From: Actinomycetes bacterium
GTDB taxonomy: Bacteria; Actinomycetota; Thermoleophilia; Solirubrobacterales; Solirubrobacteraceae
Direction: 5' to 3'
NCBI GenBank assembly: GCA_021820105.1
Contig: JAKAED010000017.1
Location: forward strand, 1-40,164
DNA: 40,164 bases
Of this stretch, positions 1 to 9,501 are shown piece after piece. A program made the position numbers and the translations under genes. A model generated the notes under the pieces. It saw nothing but the letters and a program-made list of their open reading frames with translations, was not told the DNA's origin and did not search any database. Position 1 is the stretch's first letter; every line of letters begins with the position of its first letter.

Positions 1-135
1 CGATCTTGACGATTGGCTGTTGATATCAGCGACACGCGTGCGCAGGGACTCCGGAGCCCGCTCCTCCCGCGCCGCAGCCCGCAGAAGTTCGACTACATGC
101 CGCTCGGCGTCGGTCGAATCATTGTCAGCAGCCAT
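1..135 (-). CDS. 5' end of an unidentified gene, cut by the window edge
   Basis: An open minus-strand frame starts at the ATG at 135-133 and runs off the left edge, giving the first 45 residues (MAADNDSTDAERHVVELLR...). The piece is acidic and then helical. It contains APESLRTRV, a pattern I associate with the cytoplasmic N-termini of actinobacterial anti-sigma-factor-like or single-pass membrane proteins. No domain can be assigned from 45 residues. Codon use is typical of the surroundings and there is no clear Shine-Dalgarno sequence. Whether the protein has a membrane helix or zinc site lies outside the window. Confidence 0.5.
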   Translation of the reverse strand, partial: MAADNDSTDAERHVVELLRAAAREERAPESLRTRVADINSQSSRS

Positions 136-217
136 CTTGATCGGTGGGAACGTGGAAGGTTGGACGGGAGGATGTCGACATAAAGCTTAAGGACGCCCGC
201 AAGCGCGCGAACCTTCC

Positions 218-287
218 CGCGCTCACGGCCGCGCGCTCACCCGCGCTTCCCGCGCTCACCCGCGCTCCTGCGCGCTCCCGCGCTCAC
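218..287. repeat. Degenerate CGCGCTCAC minisatellite
   Basis: About seven imperfect head-to-tail copies of a 9-10 bp unit, CGCGCTC followed by AC, TC or CC, lie between two minus-strand genes. There are no unique spacers. It is non-coding as far as I can tell and probably arose by slippage. Confidence 0.6.
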
Positions 288-303
288 GGGCCCGTGGCAG
301 CAA

Positions 304-340
304 CCGTCACTTTTGACCCCCATAGGGTGAAAAGTGACGG
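304..340. repeat. 16-bp inverted repeat in the intergenic space
   Basis: CCGTCACTTTTGACCC (304-319) and GGGTGAAAAGTGACGG (325-340) are inverted copies with one mismatch around a 5-nt centre. It sits downstream of the minus-strand gene ending at 399 and upstream of the one starting at 135. No T-run follows on either strand. It could be a factor-dependent terminator, an operator or a dispersed hairpin element. Confidence 0.5.
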
Positions 341-398
341 CAGCTGTCAACGATGGGAGCGGCGGGGCTAACGCGTGAGGAGCGAGCGCACGGCGAGC

Positions 399-965
399 TC
401 ACGTCAGCCTCGCGTGCGCCACAAACCGGATTCCACCCGGAACGCTGGTCGCGCCGACCGACTCCACATGGACACGCGGGTCGTCATAGAGCGTGATGCC
501 GCCAAAGACGCCCAGCACACCCGTCGGAGTCAGGACGAGCTTGCCGTTTCTGGCTGCGACAGTCACCTCAACCGCAGCGCCGACACCCAGCACACTGGCC
601 GTGCCCCGCAGGACCAGTTGACCGCGCGGTCCACTGACCGGTCGCAGCGACTGCAGCATCGGCACGGCCGCGCGCAGGTCTCCGAGCGCGAGTCGGCCGG
701 CGCCCGTCAGCTGCTGACCGTGCTTGGTTAGTCGAACGTCATGTAGGACGAGCAGACCGGTGCGAACAGTCGCGGCGGAGACCTCAACTTCGTCAACGCC
801 TCCCGTCTGGCGCAGGAGTTGCTCGATCCGGGCGGGCGCGACCCGCACATCGCCCAGACGGGCCGTGATGTTGTCCGCGCGGCTCCAGAGCAGCTTGAAC
901 CAGGGAAACGCTGACAGATGCGCCTGGAGCACGCTGCCATCCCGGGCCAGACGCTGACGCAGCAC
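399..965 (-). CDS. DUF2993 (LmeA-like) lipid-binding protein, N-terminus uncertain
   Basis: The 188-residue frame from the GTG at 965 resembles the DUF2993/LmeA family. These are secreted or membrane-anchored actinobacterial proteins, of which mycobacterial LmeA binds phospholipid during lipomannan elongation. The body alternates strands (DNITARLGDVRVAPARIEQLL, LGVGAAVEVTVAARNGKLVL) as expected for that beta-rich fold. The same frame stays open upstream to 1100 and encodes a basic stretch plus a hydrophobic helix (SVGAAVLLVGIGGQLIAP), which such a protein needs for export. The only plausible initiator there is CTG at 1091-1089. The preceding gene ends at 1101 in the same frame. The family call is moderately sure and the start is not settled. 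Confidence 0.6.
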   Translation of the reverse strand: MLRQRLARDGSVLQAHLSAFPWFKLLWSRADNITARLGDVRVAPARIEQLLRQTGGVDEVEVSAATVRTGLLVLHDVRLTKHGQQLTGAGRLALGDLRAAVPMLQSLRPVSGPRGQLVLRGTASVLGVGAAVEVTVAARNGKLVLTPTGVLGVFGGITLYDDPRVHVESVGATSVPGGIRFVAHARLT

Positions 966-1100
966 GACGGTCGCAACACGGGGCGCGATCAGCTGCCCAC
1001 CGATGCCGACCAGCAGTACTGCGGCTCCGACCGAGGCTGCCGCGCGGCGCGCTCGGTCGGATATGTACGGCCTGACGATCTGCTCGTCCAGCTCGCCCGC

Positions 1101-1331
1101 TCAGGAACCGTTGCCGGTGCCGTTGCCCGACGCAGGAGCCGAAGCCGGAGGCGTGTACTGGAACTCCTCCTCAGAGCCGAACAGGGCGTCCAGCGCCTTA
1201 TTGCGGACATCCTCGGACAGCACCAGCGCCGCGCCACCGCCGACCAGCAGCAGAAACAGCAGCTTCCTGCCTCGACGCCGCTTCTTCTTCGGCTTGACCT
1301 CGACCTCAGACTGCTTCCTGCGCTTTCCCAT
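1101..1331 (-). CDS. Small basic single-pass membrane protein
   Basis: The 76-residue protein has a Lys/Arg-rich N-terminus (KPKKKRRRGRK), one membrane helix at about residues 24-40 (LLFLLLVGGGAALVL), then SEDVRNKALDALFGSEEEFQYTPP and a Gly/Asn/Ser tail. The positive-inside rule puts the N-terminus in the cytoplasm and the tail outside. GGGAG lies 7 nt before the ATG at 1331. It is probably co-transcribed with the DUF2993 gene, which begins in the same frame after its TGA. I recognise the FGxEEEFxYTPP tail as recurring in related actinobacteria but know no function for it. Confidence 0.65.
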   Translation of the reverse strand: MGKRRKQSEVEVKPKKKRRRGRKLLFLLLVGGGAALVLSEDVRNKALDALFGSEEEFQYTPPASAPASGNGTGNGS

Positions 1332-1400
1332 GGAATCTCCCGTGGCTAGTCGTCACTGCGTTCGCCCGAGGATAGAACCCCACCGACATCGGCCGAACTC

Positions 1401-2165
1401 TCAGACTTCGTATCGGATTCCCGCGGTCGCCAGTTCGACATCCATCCCATAGGTGGCTTCGGCGGCGCTCCGCAGCTCTGTTGGGTTCCATTGATCGGAG
1501 TAGTGCGTGAGCAGCAGGCGACGAGCGCCGGCACGGTGGGCCAACTCTCCCGCCTCAGAAGCCGTGAGGTGCCCCCGGAAAGCCGAGCCGCTGTGCGGTC
1601 CTGGCCCCTCTGTTGCCTCCAGCAGCAGCAGGTCCGTATCACGCGCAAGGGCAACAAGCTGATCGTTGGGGCCGCAATCTGCACCAAAGGTGAAGCGCGT
1701 GCCGGAGCCCGTGACGAGGTCGACCGCCCAGGCCGGGATGTAGTGAGGCACCTCAGCAAAGCGGATCGTGAAGGGTCCGAGCCGAAGCTCCGCAGCAGGG
1801 TCGTATTCCCTGAGTTCGAACCCCTGGGCGATCTGGTCCTGCATGCCCAACGCGCCCGCAAAGGTGGCAAACACCGACCGCGCGCCCGGGGGCGCCCACA
1901 ACGGCGGGCGCCGCGGCTCCTCGCCCAAGAAGGGATTCGCCAGCGTGAAGCTCAGCGGCAGCAGATCCAGGGTGTGATCGGCGTGCAGGTGGCTGACCAG
2001 CACCGCGTCAAGCGCCTCCAGGTCAAGCTGCGCCCGGAGCTGTGCGCAAACGCCGCTGCCGCAATCAAGCAGCAGCGTGAAGCCGTCATGGCTGATCAGA
2101 TAGCCGCTCTGAGCACCGCCCGCGTCCGGAGCCGCGGGAGATTTGCCTAATACCAGTAGGTCCAC
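1401..2165 (-). CDS. MBL-fold metallo-hydrolase
   Basis: The 254-residue protein belongs to the metallo-beta-lactamase superfamily. The signature HLHADH appears in VSHLHADHTLDLLPL, followed by later metal-ligand regions (EVPHYIPAWAV, FGADCGPNDQL, LLLEAT, GHLTASEAGELA, LLLTHYSD). This arrangement is typical of RNase Z-like or phosphodiesterase-like hydrolases, with cyclic-nucleotide or RNA substrates possible. The chosen start is the GTG at 2165, giving VDLLVLGKSPAAPDAGGAQSGYL, the conserved N-terminus of the group. The frame is open further upstream but that part is low-complexity and non-homologous. A GTG at 2177 is an alternative. A small cysteine protein lies upstream on the same strand. 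Confidence 0.85.
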   Translation of the reverse strand: MDLLVLGKSPAAPDAGGAQSGYLISHDGFTLLLDCGSGVCAQLRAQLDLEALDAVLVSHLHADHTLDLLPLSFTLANPFLGEEPRRPPLWAPPGARSVFATFAGALGMQDQIAQGFELREYDPAAELRLGPFTIRFAEVPHYIPAWAVDLVTGSGTRFTFGADCGPNDQLVALARDTDLLLLEATEGPGPHSGSAFRGHLTASEAGELAHRAGARRLLLTHYSDQWNPTELRSAAEATYGMDVELATAGIRYEV

Positions 2166-2248
2166 GCCGGCTGACACTAGTTGATCGCCGCTTGGTGCGG
2201 CACCCGGGTCCGCACGGTACGCGCAGGCGGACCAATCGGTGACCGCAC

Positions 2249-2476
2249 TCAGGCGTGGAGCGCGAGCTGCTCGCTGGCTGAGGGGAAGGCCCAGGCGACC
2301 TGTTGCCGGCGCTCCTGGCGAAAGTTGAACCGGAGCTGGCTTGGTGGCCGCAGACCCTCGGGACGGTTCGGCCGGAAGGTCGCGCAGGGCCCCGTGTCGG
2401 CCACCGCGCAAAGCATGTTCTGCTTGAAGAAGCAGCTATCACAGGACACCTTCCCAGCGGTACGACCGGTAGCCAT
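2249..2476 (-). CDS. Small four-cysteine protein, possible metal binder
   Basis: This 75-residue ORF has the spacing C12-x2-C15-x7-C23-x7-C31 within CDSCFFKQNMLCAV and TGPCATFRP. A basic Arg/Pro segment (GLRPPSQLRFNFRQERR) and AWAFPSASEQLALHA follow. I take it as real because the composition is protein-like and I recognise the CDxCFFxQNxLCA pattern from other actinobacteria. Four cysteines suggest a zinc ribbon or an Fe-S site, and four suffice for one metal. It lies 83 nt upstream of the MBL hydrolase on the same strand and may be co-transcribed. No function is known to me. Confidence 0.65.
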   Translation of the reverse strand: MATGRTAGKVSCDSCFFKQNMLCAVADTGPCATFRPNRPEGLRPPSQLRFNFRQERRQQVAWAFPSASEQLALHA

Positions 2477-2642
2477 CTCAGACCCAGCACCTCATGTTCG
2501 TGGAACCCTCCCAAGCGCTCCTCCGGCGCTTGGGTGCCCGGTCATAAAAGCGCGTCGGTAGCGCTGGTGCCAGCCCGATTCCCGGAAAACGCAACACTTT
2601 CGTTACAAACTGATTTCCCTGCTATTAGCGGCATTTTTCGAC

Positions 2643-2677
2643 TTGACACGCTAATTCCGCCGCATTTTCCGTAGCTT
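2643..2677 (+). promoter_or_regulatory. Possible promoter of the epimerase-like gene
   Basis: An AT-rich patch precedes the ATG at 2687. It holds TTGACA (2643-2648) and TAGCTT (2672-2677). The 23-nt gap is too long for a standard pair, so only the -10-like element, 9 nt before the ATG, is useful. No Shine-Dalgarno sequence is present, which fits a nearly leaderless mRNA. Confidence 0.3.
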
Positions 2678-2686
2678 TTTGAACGG

Positions 2687-3613
2687 ATGCGAGTCCTCGT
2701 CACAGGCATCACGGGCGCGATCGGAATCGGGCTCGCCCCACAACTGGTCAAAGCCGGACATGAGGTCCACGGGCTGAGCCGCGGCCGCAACCATCAAATG
2801 TTGGCGGAGGACCTCCCGGGTGTCCGCCTCCACACGGGTGATGCGCTATCGGGGATCGGACTGGATGAGGCGCTGGCGGGAGTCAATGTCGCCTACTACC
2901 TGATCCACTCGATGGAGCCCGGATCGGACGAGCGCTTTGGCGTCCGTGAGCGTCGGGCGGCTGAGAACTTTGCCGCCGCCGCAGTCCGGGCGGGTGTCCA
3001 GCGGATCGTCTACCTGGGCGGCCTGGTGCCGGCCGGTTCGCCCTCCGCGCACCTGAGCAGCAGGCTCACGGTCGAGCATCTGCTGCGTGAGGCCCTACCC
3101 GAGACCATCGCGCTGCGCGCCTCGATCGTGATCGGCGCTCGCTCGCGCTCGTTTCGCTTCATTGTGCGACTGGTGGAGCGGATGCCCGTGCTGGTGATAC
3201 CGGCGTGGGGCGTTCACCGCACGACTCCGGTGGATGAGCGCGACGTCCTGCGCTGCCTCGTGGCGTGCGCCGACGCGCCACAGTTGGCCGGTCGCTCGCT
3301 TGACCTTGCCGGCACTGAGGTGGTCACCTATCAGCAACTGATCGAGCGCATCCGCGATCAGTTGCTGCTCGACCGCCCCACGCTGCGGCTCCCAGGACTC
3401 AACCTGACGCCGATCGCCAGCAGGATCTCAGCCGTCATTGCCGCGGAGGAGCACGCCCTGATCGGACCACTGATGGAGGGCCTTGAGACAGACCTGCTGC
3501 CGCATCAGGACCTGGTGACAGAGGCGCTTGGCCTCAAACCCCACACGCTTGATGCAGCCATTGAACGAGCACTACGGGAGTGGGAGCTGACCGAGCCGCT
3601 TCGCGGTCGCTAG
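2687..3613 (+). CDS. NAD(P)-binding epimerase/NmrA-like protein
   Basis: The 308-residue protein is an atypical short-chain dehydrogenase. It has the N-terminal Rossmann strand MRVLVTGITGAIGIGLAPQL (TGxxGxxG), then GHEVHGLSRG, the acidic D of LHTGDAL, YLIHSMEPG, and YLGGLVPAG where many relatives have YLG and a catalytic Lys. Such proteins (NmrA, DUF2867-containing, complex I NDUFA9-like) reduce small molecules or act as redox sensors. No canonical YxxxK is evident, so catalysis is uncertain. The SRPBCC gene starts 12 nt after the stop and lacks its own ribosome site, implying one transcript and perhaps a shared hydrophobic substrate. Confidence 0.8.
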   Translation: MRVLVTGITGAIGIGLAPQLVKAGHEVHGLSRGRNHQMLAEDLPGVRLHTGDALSGIGLDEALAGVNVAYYLIHSMEPGSDERFGVRERRAAENFAAAAVRAGVQRIVYLGGLVPAGSPSAHLSSRLTVEHLLREALPETIALRASIVIGARSRSFRFIVRLVERMPVLVIPAWGVHRTTPVDERDVLRCLVACADAPQLAGRSLDLAGTEVVTYQQLIERIRDQLLLDRPTLRLPGLNLTPIASRISAVIAAEEHALIGPLMEGLETDLLPHQDLVTEALGLKPHTLDAAIERALREWELTEPLRGR

Positions 3614-3625
3614 AAATACAACGCG

Positions 3626-4075
3626 ATGAGCACCGTACACGTTCAGACCAACATCCAAGCGCCGCCCCAGGCCGTGTGGGACACGGTCATGGACCCGGAG
3701 CGGCTGGTGGATTGGGTCACGATCCACCGCTCGGTCAAGGTCCGAGGCGATGATCCTCGCCGCCAGGGCGCTCGCATGGATCAGGTGCTGCACATCCTCG
3801 GCGTGTCCTTCAAGGTTCATTGGACCCTTGAGTCGGTAACTGCGCCTCGCCGCGCGGAGTGGCACGGCCGCGGGCCGGCTCTCTCCCACGCGATGATCCG
3901 CTACGAGCTGACCGGTGAACCTGATGGTACGACCAGGTTCGATTATGTGAACGAATTTCATCCTCCCGGGGGTCCGCTTGGGAGCGTCGCCTCACGCGTT
4001 CTGGTGGGCCACATGCCCGAGCGGGAGGCCCAGGAGTCACTCCGGCGGTTGAAGAGTCTCATCGAGGGAAAGTGA
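3626..4075 (+). CDS. SRPBCC (START-like) lipid/small-molecule binding protein
   Basis: The 149-residue protein has the SRPBCC order. It opens with the first strand and helix VHVQTNIQAPPQAVWDTVMDPERLVDWVT, continues with antiparallel strands (FKVHWTLESVTAPRRAEWHGRG, HAMIRYELTGEPDGTTRFDYVNEF), and ends with a long C-terminal helix (HMPEREAQESLRRLKSLIEGK) closing a hydrophobic cavity. Members bind or cyclise hydrophobic ligands (polyketide cyclase 2, CoxG). No catalytic residue can be named. It follows the NAD(P)-binding gene by 12 nt with no Shine-Dalgarno sequence, so translation probably depends on coupling. Confidence 0.8.
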   Translation: MSTVHVQTNIQAPPQAVWDTVMDPERLVDWVTIHRSVKVRGDDPRRQGARMDQVLHILGVSFKVHWTLESVTAPRRAEWHGRGPALSHAMIRYELTGEPDGTTRFDYVNEFHPPGGPLGSVASRVLVGHMPEREAQESLRRLKSLIEGK

Positions 4076-4102
4076 CACTCGATATGTTTAGGAGATTGAC
4101 GC

Positions 4103-4564
4103 ATGGGGCGTCCCAATCAAAGGAGACGTATGGCCGGCTTTATCGACGCGGCTGTTCAAGACATTGACAACCGTTTGAAGGAGCTCAAGGAAGAGGAGAG
4201 CAGGCTTGTCGCTGCACGCGCCGCACTTGCCGGTGACGCCGCTCGTCGCGGTCCCGGTAGGCCCGCGGGCAGCAGCTCTCCACGCACCAGCTCACGCACC
4301 AGCTCAACTTCCACGAACGGTTCGACCCGGCGCCGTCCGGGCCGGCCCCGCGGCCGCAAGGGTGGTAACACCCGCTCAGCACAGGCGCTGAACCTGGTTC
4401 GCAATCAGCCCGGCATCACCATCCCGGAGATTGCCACGGCAATGAAGATCGAGCCCAACTATCTGTACCGGGTGATGCCGAAGCTCACCGCCGACGGGCT
4501 CGTGAAGCGCGATGGTCAGGGCTGGACCGCGGTGGAGCAGAACGGAGCGGCGGAGAAGGCCTGA
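4103..4564 (+). CDS. Coiled-coil / AT-hook / winged-helix DNA-binding protein
   Basis: The 153-residue protein has three parts. Residues about 10-45 form an amphipathic helix suited to coiled-coil pairing (IDNRLKELKEEESRLVAARAAL). Residues about 49-90 hold two AT-hook-like cores, GPGRPAG and RRPGRPRGRKGG, separated by a Ser/Thr linker. Residues about 92-145 form a winged helix-turn-helix (ALNLVRNQPGITIPEIATAM, YLYRVMPKLTADGLVKRDGQGW). It is likely an abundant nucleoid or regulatory protein. AGGAG precedes the ATG at 4103. A second good site (AGGAGA) precedes the ATG at 4130, where MAGFIDAAVQ would begin. The real start could be either. Confidence 0.7.
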   Translation: MGRPNQRRRMAGFIDAAVQDIDNRLKELKEEESRLVAARAALAGDAARRGPGRPAGSSSPRTSSRTSSTSTNGSTRRRPGRPRGRKGGNTRSAQALNLVRNQPGITIPEIATAMKIEPNYLYRVMPKLTADGLVKRDGQGWTAVEQNGAAEKA

Positions 4565-4591
4565 GGCCGTTCTCCAACCGTACGATGAGAT

Positions 4592-4617
4592 GGGGCCACG
4601 CCAATTGGCGTGGCCCC
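4592..4617. terminator. 26-bp perfect palindrome after the AT-hook gene
   Basis: GGGGCCACGCCAA is followed directly by its exact reverse complement. As RNA it gives a very stable hairpin 27 nt after the stop codon at 4564. It has no T-run, so if it ends transcription it does so as the T-less type common in high-GC actinobacteria, and it may serve both converging genes. Confidence 0.55.
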
Positions 4618-4679
4618 GGTCCGTTAAGCGGTCAACAGCGCCGGATGACGGATGCGGCACGCTGCGCATCTGGTTTTCC

Positions 4680-4699
4680 GGCTAACTGTTCAGTTAGCC
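4680..4699. terminator. Hairpin after malate dehydrogenase
   Basis: GGCTAACTG and CAGTTAGCC flank TT, a 9-bp inverted repeat 15 nt beyond the stop codon of the minus-strand malate dehydrogenase. Its position between convergent genes favours a terminator. The sequence also resembles TetR-type operators. Confidence 0.4.
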
Positions 4700-4714
4700 T
4701 GCGGTTCGTCAGGG

Positions 4715-7259
<2,545 letters not shown>

Positions 7260-7303
7260 CCTCCCCTCCCTTTCAACAATTCTGACTGTGCCACCATTGC
7301 AGC

Positions 7304-8479
7304 ATGTTCAGGCGTCCGCGTTCGATCAAGCTGATGTCGGTCGCCGGGATTCGGATCGGGGTCGACGGCACATGGTTCGCGATGCTGTTCCTGCTGATCT
7401 TCCTGTTGTCAGGTTCGTTCCGGGACACGCTGCACTCCTCGACCTACGTCGCCTACCTGACCACCGTCGTCACGGTGTTGCTGTTCTTCGGGTCGTTGAT
7501 CGTGCACGAACTGGGTCACGCGTTCGCCGCCCGCCGAGAGGGGATTCAAGTTCAACGGATCGAGCTCTTCCTATTCGGCGGGACCACCTACATGAGCAGG
7601 GACTCACAGACACCCGGTGAGGAACTACGCATCGCCGCCGCAGGCCCGCTCGGCACGCTGCTGTTCGTGGCCGTGTGCTTCGGAGTCGACCTCGCGTTGG
7701 TCGGCTCACATCGACTGCTGCATGCGATCCAACTGGATGGCACCGTGCGGATCACGCCGGTGCTGCTGGCGCTGAGCTGGTTGCTGCCGATGAACGTGCT
7801 CATCTTTCTGTTCAACATCGTCCCCGCATACCCGCTCGACGGGGGCCGTATAGCGCGCGCGGTGATCTGGCGCGTCACCGGTGACAGGCTCCGCGGCACG
7901 CGTGCCGCCGCGCGCATCGGCGAGGGCTTCGCAATGCTCATGGGGGCCTTTGGCCTCTATCTGACGATGCGGGGCGTGACCTTCTCCGGCGTCTGGCTGC
8001 TGATGCTGGCATTCATGATCTGGCAATCCGCCCGGATGGCGCTCAGCGGCACCTCCGCAGCCGCGCGGGTCCAGGGGGTCCGGGTAGCCGACATCATGGA
8101 TCACGAGCCCGTGCTGGTCCGAGGCACCAGCACCGTCGCACAGGCACTTGACGAGCTGTTCCTCCGTTACCAGGCCGACTGGCTTCCGGTCGTGGACGGT
8201 GATGGCCGCTTCATCGGCATCGCGCGACGCGAGCGTGCGGAGGAACTCGTCCAGGCCGGCCAGGGCCATGTCACCGTTGGCTCGATCCTGGAGCAGACCT
8301 CAGGCAGGGTGACCATCAACGAGGACCGGCCCCTGACTGACGTGTTGATGCTCGAGGAACTCGGCAGGCTCGGCGCTGTGATCGCCACTGATGGGGATGA
8401 CACCCTGACAGGTGTTGTCTCGATCGACCAAGTCCGCAGGGTGCTGCAGGCCGTCGCCGCGCAGCCAACGGCTCAGTAG
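7304..8479 (+). CDS. M50 site-2-protease family intramembrane metalloprotease with CBS pair
   Basis: The 391-residue protein is a Rip3/SpoIVFB-like polytopic protease. It has hydrophobic segments from about residue 23, HELGH at 68-72 in a membrane helix (zinc site), and NIVPAYPLDGGR at 171-182 supplying the third ligand Asp. Further helices run to about 245. A C-terminal pair of CBS domains (about 263-390) starts at VADIMDHEPVLV and usually binds adenine nucleotides. Such enzymes cut membrane-tethered substrates such as anti-sigma factors. The substrate here is unknown, and the adjacent lipoprotein is not an obvious one. The start sits 44 bp from the divergent carboxypeptidase gene. Confidence 0.92.
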   Translation: MFRRPRSIKLMSVAGIRIGVDGTWFAMLFLLIFLLSGSFRDTLHSSTYVAYLTTVVTVLLFFGSLIVHELGHAFAARREGIQVQRIELFLFGGTTYMSRDSQTPGEELRIAAAGPLGTLLFVAVCFGVDLALVGSHRLLHAIQLDGTVRITPVLLALSWLLPMNVLIFLFNIVPAYPLDGGRIARAVIWRVTGDRLRGTRAAARIGEGFAMLMGAFGLYLTMRGVTFSGVWLLMLAFMIWQSARMALSGTSAAARVQGVRVADIMDHEPVLVRGTSTVAQALDELFLRYQADWLPVVDGDGRFIGIARRERAEELVQAGQGHVTVGSILEQTSGRVTINEDRPLTDVLMLEELGRLGAVIATDGDDTLTGVVSIDQVRRVLQAVAAQPTAQ

Positions 8480-8548
8480 CCCGCCAGTGCGATCGCATCC
8501 CCGCCGGCGCCTGCCGATCGCCGGGATCAGCCATGGGTGTAAGCCCGC

Positions 8549-8576
8549 TTGCGCATGCCCACGCCTGTAGTACGGT
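8549..8576 (+). promoter_or_regulatory. Promoter giving a leaderless lipoprotein mRNA
   Basis: TTGCGC (8549-8554) and TACGGT (8571-8576) are 16 nt apart. The -10 element ends 7 nt before the ATG at 8584, so the first transcribed base would be at or next to the start codon. No Shine-Dalgarno sequence is present. Confidence 0.5.
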
Positions 8577-8583
8577 TGGCACC

Positions 8584-9501
8584 ATGCAACCGATCAGACG
8601 AGGTGGAACGCCGCATCACGCCAGCGCGCGCCGCAAGGCACGCGGCGGCCCGCTGATGGCGCTGGCGCTGGTCTGCAGTGGCGCACTGATCGCAGGGTGC
8701 GGGGGCTCCTCACATGGATCGCCGTCCGCGCAGACCAAGGGGGTCTCGCTGGTGCGCGCGGCAGACGTTTCCTCCGGCGCGGTTGGATACAGGATGAACA
8801 TGAAGATGGATGAGAGCGTGGCCGGACAGAACGTCAAGCTCACTGCAGACGGATCGTTCTCCCCCAGCTCCAAGGCTGCGTCGATGACGATGACGATGCA
8901 GCTTCCCTCCTCGCTGATGTCACAGACCCTGCAGATGCAGTTCGTGATGGACGCAGGAACCGTCTACGTCAAGCTTCCGGCCTCGCTGGCCGGCAGAATC
9001 CCCGGGGCCAAACCGTGGCTGTCAATGAACCTTGCTCAGATCGGGAAGCTCTCAAAGGTTCCGGGTCTCGGCTCGATGATGGGCTCCTCATCACCGCTGA
9101 CCAACTCCGGCCAGTACCTTGACTTCCTGAAGGCTGCGGCGGCCGGCTCCGTCACTGACGTCGGCACCCAGACCATCGGTGGAGTGCAGACCACGCACTA
9201 CCAGGCAAAGATCGACGTTGCGAAGCTGCCGGGCGCCGTGCCATCAGCCGATCGTGCCGCGGTACAGAAGCTCGTGACGACGCTGGAGCAGCACTCCACA
9301 ATCGCCGATATGCCCGTCGACGTCTGGATCGATCAGGGCAATCTCGTAAGGCGCCTGCAGCTGACCTTCAGCCAGAACGTCGCCGGCAAGTCCGTTGCGG
9401 TGAAGATCGTGGAGAACTTCACCGACTACGGAGCGCAGCCGGCACCGACGGTCCCAAGCGCCGGACAGACCACGGACCTGCTCTCACTGCTGCACCTCTG
9501 A
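8584..9501 (+). CDS. Lipoprotein, LppX/LprG-like fold suspected
   Basis: The 305-residue protein begins with a basic N-region, a hydrophobic stretch (LMALALVCSGALIAGC) and a lipobox LIAGC followed by GGSSHGSPS. It should therefore be lipidated on Cys and face outward. The mature part has alternating polar strands and phrases such as VGTQTIGGVQTTHYQAKIDV and DMPVDVWIDQGNLVRRLQLTF. These are typical of LppX/LprAFG/LolA-like half-barrels that bind lipids. I chose the ATG at 8584 because the promoter places transcription start there, although an ATG at 8533 is in frame. The last 18 bp overlap the convergent asd gene. Confidence 0.75.
   Translation: MQPIRRGGTPHHASARRKARGGPLMALALVCSGALIAGCGGSSHGSPSAQTKGVSLVRAADVSSGAVGYRMNMKMDESVAGQNVKLTADGSFSPSSKAASMTMTMQLPSSLMSQTLQMQFVMDAGTVYVKLPASLAGRIPGAKPWLSMNLAQIGKLSKVPGLGSMMGSSSPLTNSGQYLDFLKAAAAGSVTDVGTQTIGGVQTTHYQAKIDVAKLPGAVPSADRAAVQKLVTTLEQHSTIADMPVDVWIDQGNLVRRLQLTFSQNVAGKSVAVKIVENFTDYGAQPAPTVPSAGQTTDLLSLLHL

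Noticed and set aside
218-287. Tandem CGCGCTC repeats as a CRISPR array
   Set aside because: Units are 9-10 bp, head to tail, with no unique spacers and no cas genes nearby.
1101-1103. TGA as a selenocysteine codon fusing the small membrane protein to DUF2993
   Set aside because: The upstream protein ends in a natural Gly/Asn/Ser tail, neither family uses selenocysteine, and no SECIS-like hairpin follows.
2166-2411. N-terminal extension of the MBL hydrolase
   Set aside because: The extra residues are low-complexity and overlap the small cysteine gene in another frame; family similarity begins at VDLLVLGKSP.
4680-4699. TetR-family operator
   Set aside because: It resembles one, but it lies just past the end of malate dehydrogenase between convergent genes, with no promoter or TetR gene nearby.
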